Source of the DNA: Roridomyces roridus
Taxonomy: Eukaryota; Basidiomycota; Agaricomycetes; Agaricales; Mycenaceae
Length of the DNA stretch: 50,872 bases
Direction of reading: 5' to 3'
Assembly: GCA_029378245.1 (NCBI GenBank)
Contig: JARKIF010000208.1
Coordinates: 1-50,872 of the forward strand
How positions within the stretch are numbered: the first letter of the stretch is position 1; each line of letters starts with the position of its first letter. Under the pieces are notes generated by a model, which had not been told where the DNA came from, ran no database searches, and saw only the letters and a program-made list of their open reading frames with translations. Positions 28,436 to 40,000 of this stretch are shown here, piece after piece. The position numbers were made by a program, and so were the translations under genes.

Positions 28436-28984
28436 TGTTGAAACAGGAAGCACAGTGGACTGAGTCAACAGTGAGAAACTCTTTTACACAGGGGGGAATG
28501 CATCTTTTCCGCATTGCGGAAATACTTTATTTACACAGCATTTCTGCAATATTTCCGCAACATTTCCGCCAGCTCCAAAAATGGGTGATAAAAGTCAAAA
28601 TCAGCCAATTTAGCAGAGAATCTGATGCTTATGTAATGGAATCAACACATTTCCGCCATGCGGAAATGTTGCGGAAATCATGTGGAAATACTGCGGAAAT
28701 ATAAAATTTCCGCTCTGCGGAAAAGATGCCTTCCCCCCTGTGTTATTCAATATGAGAAGAAATACACACCTGAGTCAACAGTGAGAAACTGGGGACTCAG
28801 GTCTACTCTAGCTGGTATATATGTGTACCAAGACAAAGGGAATGCCTAAATAAGAAACTACAAGGGGAATGCCATAAAGGGAACAAGGGCATGATGCCAT
28901 CAAACACGATCACATGATTATAATGTGACACAAACATGCCATCAGTCCATCAATGATCGATGATGCAATCACTGATCTCCAACA
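28436..28984 (-). repeat. LTR2 of copia-2, containing a MITE
   Basis: TGTTGAAACAGGAAGC...ATCTCCAACA on the plus strand, 549 bp including the 256-bp MITE and its 3-bp duplication (about 290 bp without them). On its left lies a primer site; on its right lies the purine tract and RNase H end of another copia-2. The single LTR therefore ends one element and starts the next. Confidence 0.85.
28487..28742. mobile_element. CACTA-like MITE family 2, copy A
   Basis: 256 bp with ends CACAGGGGGGAATGCATCTT and AAGATGCCTTCCCCCCTGTG as inverted repeats and a 3-bp duplication TTA (28484-28486 and 28743-28745). The empty site is seen in the LTR2 copy near 15980 (CTCATTTATTCAATATG). TTTCCGCA and its inverse recur about ten times in the subterminal parts. 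Confidence 0.85.
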
Positions 28985-29414
28985 CTCCCCCGGGACGTGG
29001 CAAGTGTGCTTAGCTCCCCCAGAATCCCATAAGGGTCAGGAGGCGCTGTAGGGCAGGTCGAGGAAGGGGTTTGGTGAGAAGGTCGGCCAGCTGGTCCTGA
29101 GTGGGCACATAATCAATCTTGATAGTCCCTCGAGCCACCTTGTCACGAAGCCAATAATGAGCCATGTCAAGATGCTTCATTCGACCATGGTGCTCAGGGT
29201 TGTTGGCCACTTTGATAGCAGACTGGTTGTCCAAATAGAGAACAGAGCTTCCAAACACCTTGTATCCCAACTCCCAAAGAAGGTTGCGCACCCATTTGGT
29301 CTCCTTGCCTGCATCCACTCCAGCAATGTACTCTGCTTCAGTAGTGGAGAGCGAAACTGTAGACTGTAGTTTGCTCTTCCAACTGATCGATGATGCAATC
29401 ACTGATCTCCAACA
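28985..29414 (-). mobile_element. Copia-2 3' remnant (RNase H end plus a scrap of LTR)
   Basis: On the minus strand the piece 29381-28985 encodes RNase H blocks STTEAEYIAGVD, LDNQSAIKVANNPEH and the intact end DQLADLLTKPLPRPAL, then a purine tract before LTR2. At 29384-29414 it is joined to only 31 bp of the start of an LTR2 (TGATCGATGATGC...CTCCAACA), so almost all of the element is deleted. Confidence 0.82.
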
Positions 29415-29418
29415 CGAA

Positions 29419-29478
29419 ATCGTGTGGCAGCAAGAGTACCGTGGTTGCATCGTGTGGCAGCAAGAGTACCGCAGCAAC
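29419..29478 (+). repeat. 30-bp direct repeat, two units
   Basis: ATCGTGTGGCAGCAAGAGTA begins units at 29419 and 29449. The units match over 23 bp and then diverge. It adjoins the LTR2 scrap. Confidence 0.8.
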
Positions 29479-29529
29479 CACTCCGAGCTTCTTCCCAACG
29501 ATGAGGTTCGTGACGAACTCAGCAATTTT

Positions 29530-29785
29530 CACAGGGGGGAACCTCACTTTTCCGCACAGCGGGAATTTGATATTTCCGCAGTATTTCCGCATGATTTCCG
29601 CAACATTTCCGCATGGCGGAAATGTGTTGATTTCATTACATAAGCATGAGGTTCTCTGCTAAATTGGCAGATTTTGATTTTTATCACCTATTTTTGGAGC
29701 TGGCGGAAATGTTGCGGAAATACTGCGGAAATGTTGCGTAAATAAAGTATTTCCGCGGTGCGGAAAAGATGCCTTCCCCCCTGTG
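29530..29785. mobile_element. CACTA-like MITE family 2, copy B
   Basis: 256 bp, the reverse complement of copy A through its core, with ends CACAGGGGGGAACC and CTTCCCCCCTGTG and the 3-bp duplication TTT (29527-29529 and 29786-29788). Removing it with one TTT copy joins a frame reading MRFVTNSAI on the left to LSLKTKDPIALWETQA on the right, so it sits in an old coding remnant. Confidence 0.85.
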
Positions 29786-29788
29786 TTT

Positions 29789-30060
29789 ATCACTCAAGAC
29801 CAAGGACCCAATTGCACTCTGGGAAACACAAGCCACCGTGTCAGACAATGAGGTGAAGGTCTTAAACAAGTAGTTAATGCCAATGGTTTCATGTACGAGA
29901 CGCCAATCATTTTTTGGGGGAAGGCTTTGTGCTATGTAACTTTGAATTTGAATAGACTCAAATCCGGTAGTGGGCCTTGCCGCTTGTCAGCCCTACAGCC
30001 TTATTCCTTTTATTTCAAACTCCAACAGCTTGCGGCTGCACCAAAACGGCGGTCCACGGC
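29789..30060. other. Boundary stretch without a supported gene
   Basis: It holds the end of the old coding remnant split by the MITE (stop near 29875) and then AT-rich sequence with no feature I can support. Confidence 0.4.
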
Positions 30061-30647
30061 ATCAGAAACCTCCAAACAACTGTGCCGAGCTCCCGCAGTG
30101 CAGTGACATTGATGGTGGCCAACTGCCCAGCAATAACGCAATAAGGCTGTAAACCTGGTGGTTCACATCATTGTTGCTGGGTTTGTTGATGGGTTGTTTG
30201 GGCTTTGATCAGATCTTTTTCTTGCTCGTTACTCTCATCGTACGCGTACATTACGACTCGTTTCCAACACGCAAGGCTCTTGTTGTTTCGTTCTGGTTCG
30301 ATTGAGTGTTCTCACGTAGTGAGTTTCCAAAGGCCTTGGCATATATCCCACCTTTGACGCGTTATAGCTACTATAGCACTGTTGAATGAACATTGGAAGA
30401 ATCGAAACAATTCCAGACGCACTTTATCTGTGACTCTTCCCCTTGCCATCAGAAACCTCCAAACAACTGTGCCGAGCTCCCGCAGTGCAGTGACATTGAT
30501 GGTGGCCAACTGCCCAGCAATAACGCAATAAGGCCTTGGCATATATCCCACCTTTGACGCGTTATAGCTACTATAGCACTGTTGAATGAACATTGGAAGA
30601 ATCGAAACAATTCCAGACGCACTTTATCTGTGACTCTTCCCCTTGCC
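30061..30647. repeat. 200-bp tandem duplication, first unit split by a 184-bp insert
   Basis: Segment B (86 bp, ATCAGAAACCTCCAAACAAC...) occurs at 30061-30146 and 30448-30533. Segment A (117 bp, AGGCCTTGGCATATATCCCA...) occurs at 30331-30447 and 30531-30647. In the right-hand unit B runs straight into A. In the left-hand unit 184 bp (30147-30330) intervenes, flanked by AAGG-like sequence on both sides. The second A copy contains the last codons and stop of the TSR2-like gene. Confidence 0.88.
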
Positions 30648-31215
30648 CTTGACCATCGTAAATCCATCCTCGTCCACCTCGGGTTCCTCTCGAGGCCGCG
30701 GTTGCTGAGCCACAAGCTGCGGTGCCTCGTCTTCATCCATCGCGCTCCCGTCGTCATCGTCGTCTTCATCTTCATCTTCCCACTCCTCAGCCTCTGCACT
30801 GCTAATCTCTTGTGCAGCAGCCCTCTTGCCCCTCATTCCAACAGCCTTCTCCTCAAACTTCCTCACCAACTCATCCTTGCCCACCCTCGTCTCATCCCAC
30901 AGTTGAACAACATCCAGCGCCACAGCTTCGGCGCTCCCATCCTGCACATCCACATCAAATTCGTCTGCGAGGATCTGGAGGAGCATCTCTTCGACATATT
31001 GGTCATCCGGCGTCGGCACTGTCTCTTCAAACGCGTCGACGAGCACCGAGGCGAGCCATGTGCGTTTTTGTGTACCACCAGCGCCGCCCCAGCCTTGTTG
31101 GACAGCTACTTGGAGGGTGTCCCAAGTTTCGAGGCGTGCGATTAGTAATTACACCGCGTGCAAAGAGAACAGAGGATGGCGGTGGTGGGGCGGGAGGCGC
31201 GGAGGAGGTGTCCAT
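30624..31215 (-). CDS. TSR2: TSR2-like pre-rRNA processing protein, with a frameshift
   Basis: TSR2 proteins chaperone ribosomal protein S26 and are needed for 20S pre-rRNA maturation. From the ATG at 31215 the first frame gives a Pro-rich start and the family block LFARGV. Shifted by one base, the frame then carries the signature LETWDTLQVAVQQGWGG (about 31080-31130) and continues from 31046 through an acidic tract (EEWEDEDEDDDDDG) to the typical end DEDGFTMVKGKGK and stop at 30624. The two frames are separated by what looks like seven extra bases (ACTAATC on the minus strand, near 31139-31153). This is either a real frameshift or a sequence error. No intron of usable length explains it without losing the signature. 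Length is about 195 residues, normal for the family. Confidence 0.75.
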
Positions 31216-31366
31216 GGTCGTGAGCGGTCGTGATTGGATCATGATCGATCAATTGGGCCTCTCTATTCTCAATGTACAAGAAAAAAACCTAGAGTTTACC
31301 AGAGTCTACCGTCCAAATTCCTCCCTTCCCTTGGCATCGCTCCTGACCCAGAAAAGGCCGCTGACC

Positions 31367-32376
31367 TCAAGCCGTCACCTTGGAGATGACCTTGGCCATC
31401 TGGTCAATATTAATGAACTGCACCCGACTCTCCAACTCCTTGACCGTCTCATACCACACAAACGTACTCTCCTTTGTCCCCCGGAAAAAAGCACACGCGC
31501 ACTGATAATGCTCCTCCACCAACACGTCCCGCCGTGCCACGCCCAAACTGGCACGCAAGATCCGAAACTCCCAGCCCTGTAGCGGGTGGTTGTTGCGGAG
31601 CGCCGTATTCGCGGGGATGTTGAACTCCAGGCGCGCCCAGTCGAAACCGGGGGGTTGACCGATGGCTTTGATGTACGCTTGTTTGAGCGAGATGCAAAGG
31701 CGGCGGAGGACAAACTTGGTCGCCGAGAGAGGGTTCCAGGAGGCTGAGCTCCGTGGCCGTGAGCTGGAATGACATGGAGGGACGTGTCAGCATGGGATGG
31801 CGCAGCACACACCTTATGGCTCATACTCCGTGTACATCTTTGGGCTCACCCCACGGGGTTCTACCGCTACCTGCTTGATACCAAGGCCGATATTGACGAC
31901 GTTGGGTTGTATGCCCTGGGTCATGGCCATGCCGCACAGCGACGTCTCGAACGCGAGATGATACCCAATCATTGAATGGAGGAATTTTTCGGGTGGCATG
32001 CCGTCGGGTGTCTAGATCGTGGGCGATGCGTGCCGAGTCATAGCGCGCAGCAGGCACGCACCTGTTCTATCCAATGTTGCCCATTCTGAGTTACAGAGTC
32101 CCTCCACTTGGCGCATCATGAGCAGCGGGAGTAGGTGGGTCATGACCTGTCCTTTGGCGTAGGGTGAGTGAGAGACGACGGGGAGGGTAGATGACGCACG
32201 AAAGCTGTCTGCATTGGGTGGGTCAAAGGCGATCTTGGCGTGTGGAACACATTCAGCGACGACCTTGTGGCACTCGGTGTACTCCTGCCAGTCAGTCAGA
32301 GGCGACTAAGGGGGACGCAGGCGACTGTTTTTTGAGACGAGAGACACCAGACGAGGATTGACGCGTATCTTGCATA
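31367..32376 (-). CDS. Unrecognised multi-exon gene
   Basis: I do not recognise the product. Coding-like exons with short introns are visible: an early piece with ECVPHAKIAFDPPNADSF (about 32210-32285), then WRDSVTQNGQHWIEQ (32080-32125), TPDGMPPEKFLHSMIGYHLA and GMAMTQGIQPNVVNIGL (31870-32035), and a long last exon with FVLRRLCISLKQAYIKAIGQ, WEFRILRASLGVARRDVLVE and QFINIDQMAKVISKV, stop at 31367. The junction between the first two pieces is best explained by a 5-nt exon (GACAG) between introns of 48 and 40 bp. The start is uncertain; an ATG near 32365-32376 is possible. The join near 31770-31880 is unresolved. The gene lies between TSR2 and dihydrolipoyl dehydrogenase on the same strand. 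Confidence 0.55.
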
Positions 32377-32417
32377 TATATTACTGAGAGAGAAATAATC
32401 TATTGTGAGGTACTTGG

Positions 32418-34203
<1,786 letters not shown>

Positions 34204-34291
34204 TGGTCAAGAGCGGGTTGCGGCGGAGTGATGGGTGTACTCTTGCTTGGCCAATAGATTTTTACACAACTTGCACATTCACTCTATTTAC

Positions 34292-36696
34292 TTAGTAGGA
34301 CCGCCCGAACATGGTCCAGCGTTTGGCATCCTTTCCGCACGCCGGGCACTTTGTCTGCCCAGGCACAATGGGAGTCCACCGTGCTTGGTCAAACGGAATG
34401 CACAGGGATTTGGCTCCGGCCGACGGCGCACGCTCATCTTGTGGTTCCGAGCTGGTGACTGGTGAGAGAAAATAGACCAAGTACAAGAATGCACGTACGC
34501 CCGTCCGCTGCGTTCCTTGATGTCGTCCTCGCAGGCCTCGACCTCGCACCAGGGCATGACAACAACACACTTGTTATCCAGAGTGGGGACAACATCGTCC
34601 CAGCGTGTCACCTCCTTCAGAGAAGAATCATACGTCATCTTTGCTTTGGTGTACATGTCGTTTTGGATCTTATCCAGCAAGGCAGAGACGGTAGCGCCGA
34701 TGTCCGCCAAGCTAATAGGATTTTTCGCGCCCGTGTCCCTGCGTACGGTAAGGGTCTGCTGCTTAGCGAGGTCATTGGGACCTATTTCGAGGCGAAGGGG
34801 AACACCCTATGGAGATGAGTTTATTGACCGAGGATAGCGATAAAGACACCTTTTGCTCCCAGTCGTTGAACTTGTAGCCCGGCGTGTATCCATCTCGCAG
34901 GTCGGCTTTTGCACGGATGCCAGCTTTCTTGAGCGTCTTGGCCAGGTCTGCGCATGCATTGTTGATCTGCGCCCTAGTCTCATCCGTCGACTTGGCCGTG
35001 ATTCCGCAAGGAACGATGACGGTCTGCACACTTGCAACTCGCGGAGGAAGTACCAAGCCCTGGTTATCACCGTGTACCATTACCATGACACCAATCGTAC
35101 GCGTCGAAAGGCCCCACGAGTTCTGCCAGACGTATGTCTTTCCCTGACCCGTCGGATCGTTGGGGTCTTCGACGACGATATTGAACATTTCTGGCCGCGA
35201 AAAGTTTTGCCCGAGACAGTGCGACGTGGCCCCTTGGATGCCGCGGCCAGATGTGGGAATGAAACCCTCGACGGTGGTAGTGTATAAACCACCAGCGAAT
35301 TTCTCCTTTTCCGATTTGATGCCCGGAATAACAGGGACGGCCAGAAGTTCCTCGAAAACGCGTCGGTAAAGATCAAGAATTTGCCGGACTTCCGTATCCG
35401 CTTCAGCTTTGGTAAGGAACGCAGTGTGGCCCTCCTGCCACAAGAACTCGCGCGTGCGGAGGAAGGGCTGTGGATTTTTAAATTCCCAGCGCACCACACT
35501 ATTCCATTGATTCAATTTTAGCGGGAGATCTCGATGACTCTTGATCCATTTGGCGTAATCTAAGGAAACGTGAGAGAAGCCCTATCATCCACTGCCAAGA
35601 TTGCATACAAGGATACATCGCAGTCTCTGAGGTAGGACGGATTGCAATAGGTTCTTCGAGATCCGAGTTGCCACTGTGCGGCTGTGAGCGAACGTCCTGT
35701 CCAAGAGTAATAATACCGACGCTTTCGTGACCCATGCCACCTCTGGAGAGAAACCCTCGATGTGATCCTTTTCACGCTCGAGAACTTTCTGGGACACAAA
35801 CATCGGGAAGTACGAGTTCTGCACACCCAACTCCTTGATCTCGGCGTTGAACCACTGTGTAATCTCTTCCCAGATGCTGTACGACCATGGTTTCAGGATA
35901 TAACATCCACTGACGCTGTAATAATCCAGCATGTCCGCCTTGATGAGAACCTAGGTGGATTCAATTCAATCCCAGGTACACAGAAACCTCGCAACCCACA
36001 TTTGTATACCACCCCGCGAAATCAACCTCCTTCTTTACCCCGATCGCGATCTGGACAGCACCCTCAATTTTGGCATCCTCTTTTTCGGGCTTCGAAGAAG
36101 AAGGGGCTGGAGCCGGGGCAGATGCTGCCAAATTGGCGAAATCAAGCTCTTGGATCTTGACCGCGTCCGTTTCCAAGTGTCGGAGGTAGGTCAAAATGTC
36201 TTTTCCAGACAAGAACAAGGTCGCGCTCGAGGACAGGGCGCGGATGGCGAAAAGAGACGAGGACGACGCGATCGACGCATCAACAACGGTGACGACTTTG
36301 GGGAAAGTGGTCTCGTTGAGAGCCAGGGGAGACACTAGATCGATTTAGGAAAGGGAAAGAGTCTTTGACGATGAACGCACGAGAGTTTTTATCGAGCGCG
36401 AAAAACTCGGTCAAGAGATCCTCGGACGCGAGACGCAATTCCTTCAAGTTGAGTTTTTTGCCAAGGGCGCCCGAGTTGGTTTCGGTGTCATCGCGGGCGA
36501 TCACGACTACGGGGACTGGGACGGCGGTTTTAGCAGTCTTTGGTTTGAAGACGAGTGTCTTGATGAGCTCGAACGAGTTGGTTGGAGTGCTGGCGTTTGC
36601 AGCGAGGGCCTCGCGCCAGGTGGCCGGGGAGGAGGTTTCAGAGTGAGATACCCGTGCTGCAGGGGTGATTGAGAGCGATGCGAGGAGCGAGTCCAT
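34292..36696 (-). CDS. Prolyl-tRNA synthetase, eukaryotic type
   Basis: It charges tRNA-Pro with proline. Seven exons: 36381-36696, 36000-36334, 35721-35950, 35609-35673, 34850-35559, 34499-34806 and 34292-34451, 707 residues. The N-terminal ~200 residues resemble the YbaK-like editing-type domain fused to fungal enzymes. Then comes the class II core with [51 protein letters not shown] (motif 2 region) and [20 protein letters not shown]. An anticodon-binding domain ([10 protein letters not shown]) and a C-terminal zinc-binding domain (KCPACGK) ending in Tyr (FGRSY) follow, as in the archaeal/eukaryotic class. An in-frame upstream ATG at 36828 would add 44 Arg-rich residues. It is transcribed away from pyruvate carboxylase. 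Confidence 0.95.
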
Positions 36697-37058
36697 GGTG
36701 TTGGTATGGAAAAGAGTTTGCCTTCTTGATAAGGGGAATGACTCGACACGTTGACACGGCCTCAGCTGGCGTCTGCTCGCCACAATATGGACGAGACGTG
36801 TGGGCAGAACTCTCGCTCTGACAAGCATATAACGCGCGTCGTTAGACTTGTTTTTACTCGCTTGTGTCGTCGAGACGCGTTCGACGCTGCTCGCCTTCTC
36901 TAGTGGACTTTGGGCGGTCTTAGTATATCACCGATGCTAATTCTCTCGTACGGCCGCATGAAAGCTTGTAGTGGAGCTAGCCGGTGTCCTCACATATAAA
37001 CGACACTCGTCCTTCTATATCACTTGCCAAACCTCGATCAACTTTCCCCATCTCATCC
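36697..37058. promoter_or_regulatory. Bidirectional promoter region of ProRS and pyruvate carboxylase
   Basis: The 362 bp between the two divergent start codons must hold both promoters. CT-rich tracts precede the pyruvate carboxylase ATG, and a TATATAAACG stretch lies near 37002-37013. No specific operator can be named. Confidence 0.55.
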
Positions 37059-40000
37059 ATGTCTACCGCCTCCGAATCGCCTGGCAATGCAGAGAAACTC
37101 CACCCACCGCGTCTTGGCAGTTTCTCCGCCTTCCCCTCCGTCCCCGGCACTCCCGTGCATTCGATCCAGTCCATGAGGAGGAAGGGCGCTGGTCACAGTG
37201 GACCATTGCCCAAGATCCTCGTCGCCAACCGCGGAGTATGCTTTCCTGTTCCTCTGGGACGCGTTTTCCAACCCTTCTTATCCAGGAAATTGCAATTCGT
37301 GTCTTTAGATCGGCCCATGAGCTGGCGATGCACACTGTCGCAATCTATTCCTTCGAGGATAGGCTATCCGCTCATCGCCAGAAGGTTTGGCTTGGTCCGC
37401 TTGCTTCTTCTACGCGTCTGACCCGCCTCGTAGTCCGATGAAGCTTATCAAGTGGGCAAAGGCCTCACCCCCGTCGCAGCATACCTCGCCCAAGACGACA
37501 TCATCAGGATCGCGCTTGAGCATGGGGTAGATATGATCCATCCCGGGTATGTCTACCTTGTTGGGGTCTAGAACGTCGGTCGCCGATCATATCTTCCAGA
37601 TATGGTTTCTTGTCAGAGAACGCCGAGTTTGCGCGCAAGGTGGAGCAGGCCGGTCTTGCTTTCATTGGCCCTTCGCCAGAAGTAATCGATGGCCTGGGAG
37701 ACAAGACCAAGGCCCGCACACTTGGTATGACCATCTATCTCGCAGTTTGCACACTCTCATCATTATTCTAGCTATGAAGGTCGGCGTTCCCGTCGTTCCC
37801 GGTACACCGGGTGCCGTAGAATCATACACCGACGGTGACGCGTTCATCAAAGAATACGGATTCCCAGGTATGGCCTACGCCTCTCCACACACGTGTTTTA
37901 CTCATCACTGCCCAGTCATCATCAAGGCGGCCATGGGTGGCGGCGGACGTGGAATGCGCGTCGTTCGCGAGCAATCGGATTTCAAAGACGCCTTCGAACG
38001 CGCGACCAGCGAAGCCAAGTCTGCCTTTGGTGACGGCACCGTCTTTATCGAGCGATTCCTCGAACGCCCTCGTCACATCGAGGTGCAGCTCCTTGCCGAT
38101 GCTCAGGGAAACACGATCCATCTTTTCGAGCGTGATTGTTCGGTGCAACGACGTCATCAAAAGGTCGTCGAGGTTGCTCCGGCTACCCACTTGCCCGAAG
38201 AAGTTCGCCAGGCCATCCTCGCCGATGCCATCAAGCTGGCCAAGAGTGTCGGATATCGGAATGCAGGAACTGCAGAATTCTTGGTGGACCAGATGGGACG
38301 CCACTATTTCATTGAAATCAATCCGCGTATCCAGGTCGAACACACAATCACAGGTCTGTCGCGTACCGCGGTTTCTCATCCCTCTGACGCCATATTGCAG
38401 AGGAGATTACTGGAATAGATATCGTGGCAGCCCAAATACAAATCGCCGCTGGGGCCACCTTGCCACAGCTGGGGCTTACCCAAGAAGCCGTCACGAAACG
38501 AGGCTTTGCCATTCAATGTCGTATCACGACCGAGGACGCCTCGCAAGGATTCCAACCCGACACTGGCAAAATTGAAGTATACCGCAGCGCAGGCGGCAAT
38601 GGTGTCCGCCTCGACGCAAGCTCTGGCTTTGCAGGGGCCCAGATCACGCCCCATTATGACAGCTTGCTGGTGAAATGTACTGTTAGCGGCACAACTTACG
38701 AGGTCGCACGACGCAAGATGTTGCGGGCTCTGGTGGAGTTCCGTATCCGTGGGGTCAAGGTTCGTTCTCGTTCGGGGCTGGCTCGTGTCCTTTTCTGAGC
38801 TCCCTACAGACCAACATCCCATTCTTGTTCCGTCTGCTGACGCACGATGTGTTTATTGGTGGCAAGACGTGGACCACGGTGATGGAATCAAAGGATCAAC
38901 ATATCAAAATACTGATGCCATAGTAGTTCATTGACGACACTCCAGAGCTCTTCAAATTGGTACAGAGCCAGAATCGGGCCCAAAAACTACTTGCATACCT
39001 CGGCGACCTTGCCGTCAACGGCAGCTCCATCAAGGGTCAAGTCGGCGAACCAGGTCTCAAGGACGAAGTTATCATCCCCAAGTTCCAGAACCGGGAGGAC
39101 CCTATTAATGGTCCTCCTCTCGACACGTCGCTCCCTTGCGAAGTGGGCTGGCGCAACATCATCGTAGAGCATGGTCCCGAGGCGTTTGCCAAAGCCGTAC
39201 GCGAGTATCCAGGGACGCTCATCATGGACACCACTTGGCGCGACGCCCACCAGTCGCTCCTCGCCACGCGTCTGCGCACAATCGACATGGTCAACATCGC
39301 CAAGGAGACGAGCTACGCGCTCGCCAATGCTTACAGTTTGGAATGCTGGGGAGGTGCCACTTTCGATGTCGCCATGCGGTTCTTGTACGAGGATCCTTGG
39401 GAGCGTCTGGTATGTTACCTTTGATGATATAACCAACACCTTCTCATCCGTCACAGCGCACCCTTCGTAAGTTGGTGCCCAACATTCCCTTGCAGGCTCT
39501 CGTGCGCGGGGCAAATGGAGTCGGTTATACCAGCTATCCGTACGTGCTGCCCACGGACCCCCACATTTTTATTCACTATACTTCAGGGACAACGCCATCT
39601 ATGAGTTTTCCAAAAAGGCTGTGGAGAACGGATTGGATATCTTCCGAGTTTTCGATTCACTCAATTACTTTGGTGAGTACTTTTGGTCAATGACCATATT
39701 TGGTTACTTACTTTACTTTTTCCAGAAAATGTACGTGAATATTTCCTCTCGGCACGGCCAATCTGACAAGGGAACCAGATGAAATTGGGTATTGATGCTG
39801 CCAAGAAAGCCGGTGGTGTCTGCGAGGCTGTTGTTTGCTACAGTGGCGACGTTGCCAGCCCCAACGAGAAGAAGTACACGCTACAGTATTACCTGGACTT
39901 TGTGGACCAGCTCGTCAAGGAGGGGATTCACGTCTTGGGTGTCAAGGACATGGCTGGTCTTTTGAAGCCCGAGTCTGCCAAGTTACTCATTGGTGCCATC

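Larger units (their letters stand above)
25103..28984 (-). mobile_element. Copia-2 element, 3'-truncated and interrupted
   Basis: On the minus strand the order is LTR2 (28984-28436), a primer site like that of copia-1 (28435-28416), a leader homologous to the copia-1 leader, a CCHC-like block (CMLCGGTHAVLDC), a protease remnant (stop after PPAQL and lost DSG register), the HHCC finger, integrase with an intact NGTAERGNRT block, a Pro-rich linker, and RT up to YVYDNGKTRV. There it is cut by copia-1 copy 3. The protein is clearly related to copia-1 but diverged throughout, so it is a separate subfamily. A solo LTR-C sits in integrase and a MITE in the LTR. Confidence 0.85.

Noticed and set aside
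30147..30330. A typical inverted-repeat transposon in the 184-bp insert
   Set aside because: Its ends share at most a weak TG-AAAC inverted similarity, so I report only an insertion, not a transposon class.
31133..31181. A 49-bp intron in TSR2 (GTGTAATTACTAAT...GTAG) that would restore the frame
   Set aside because: It has a good branch-like TACTAAT and correct phase, but it would remove the conserved LETWDTLQVA signature of the family, so a small insertion is more likely.
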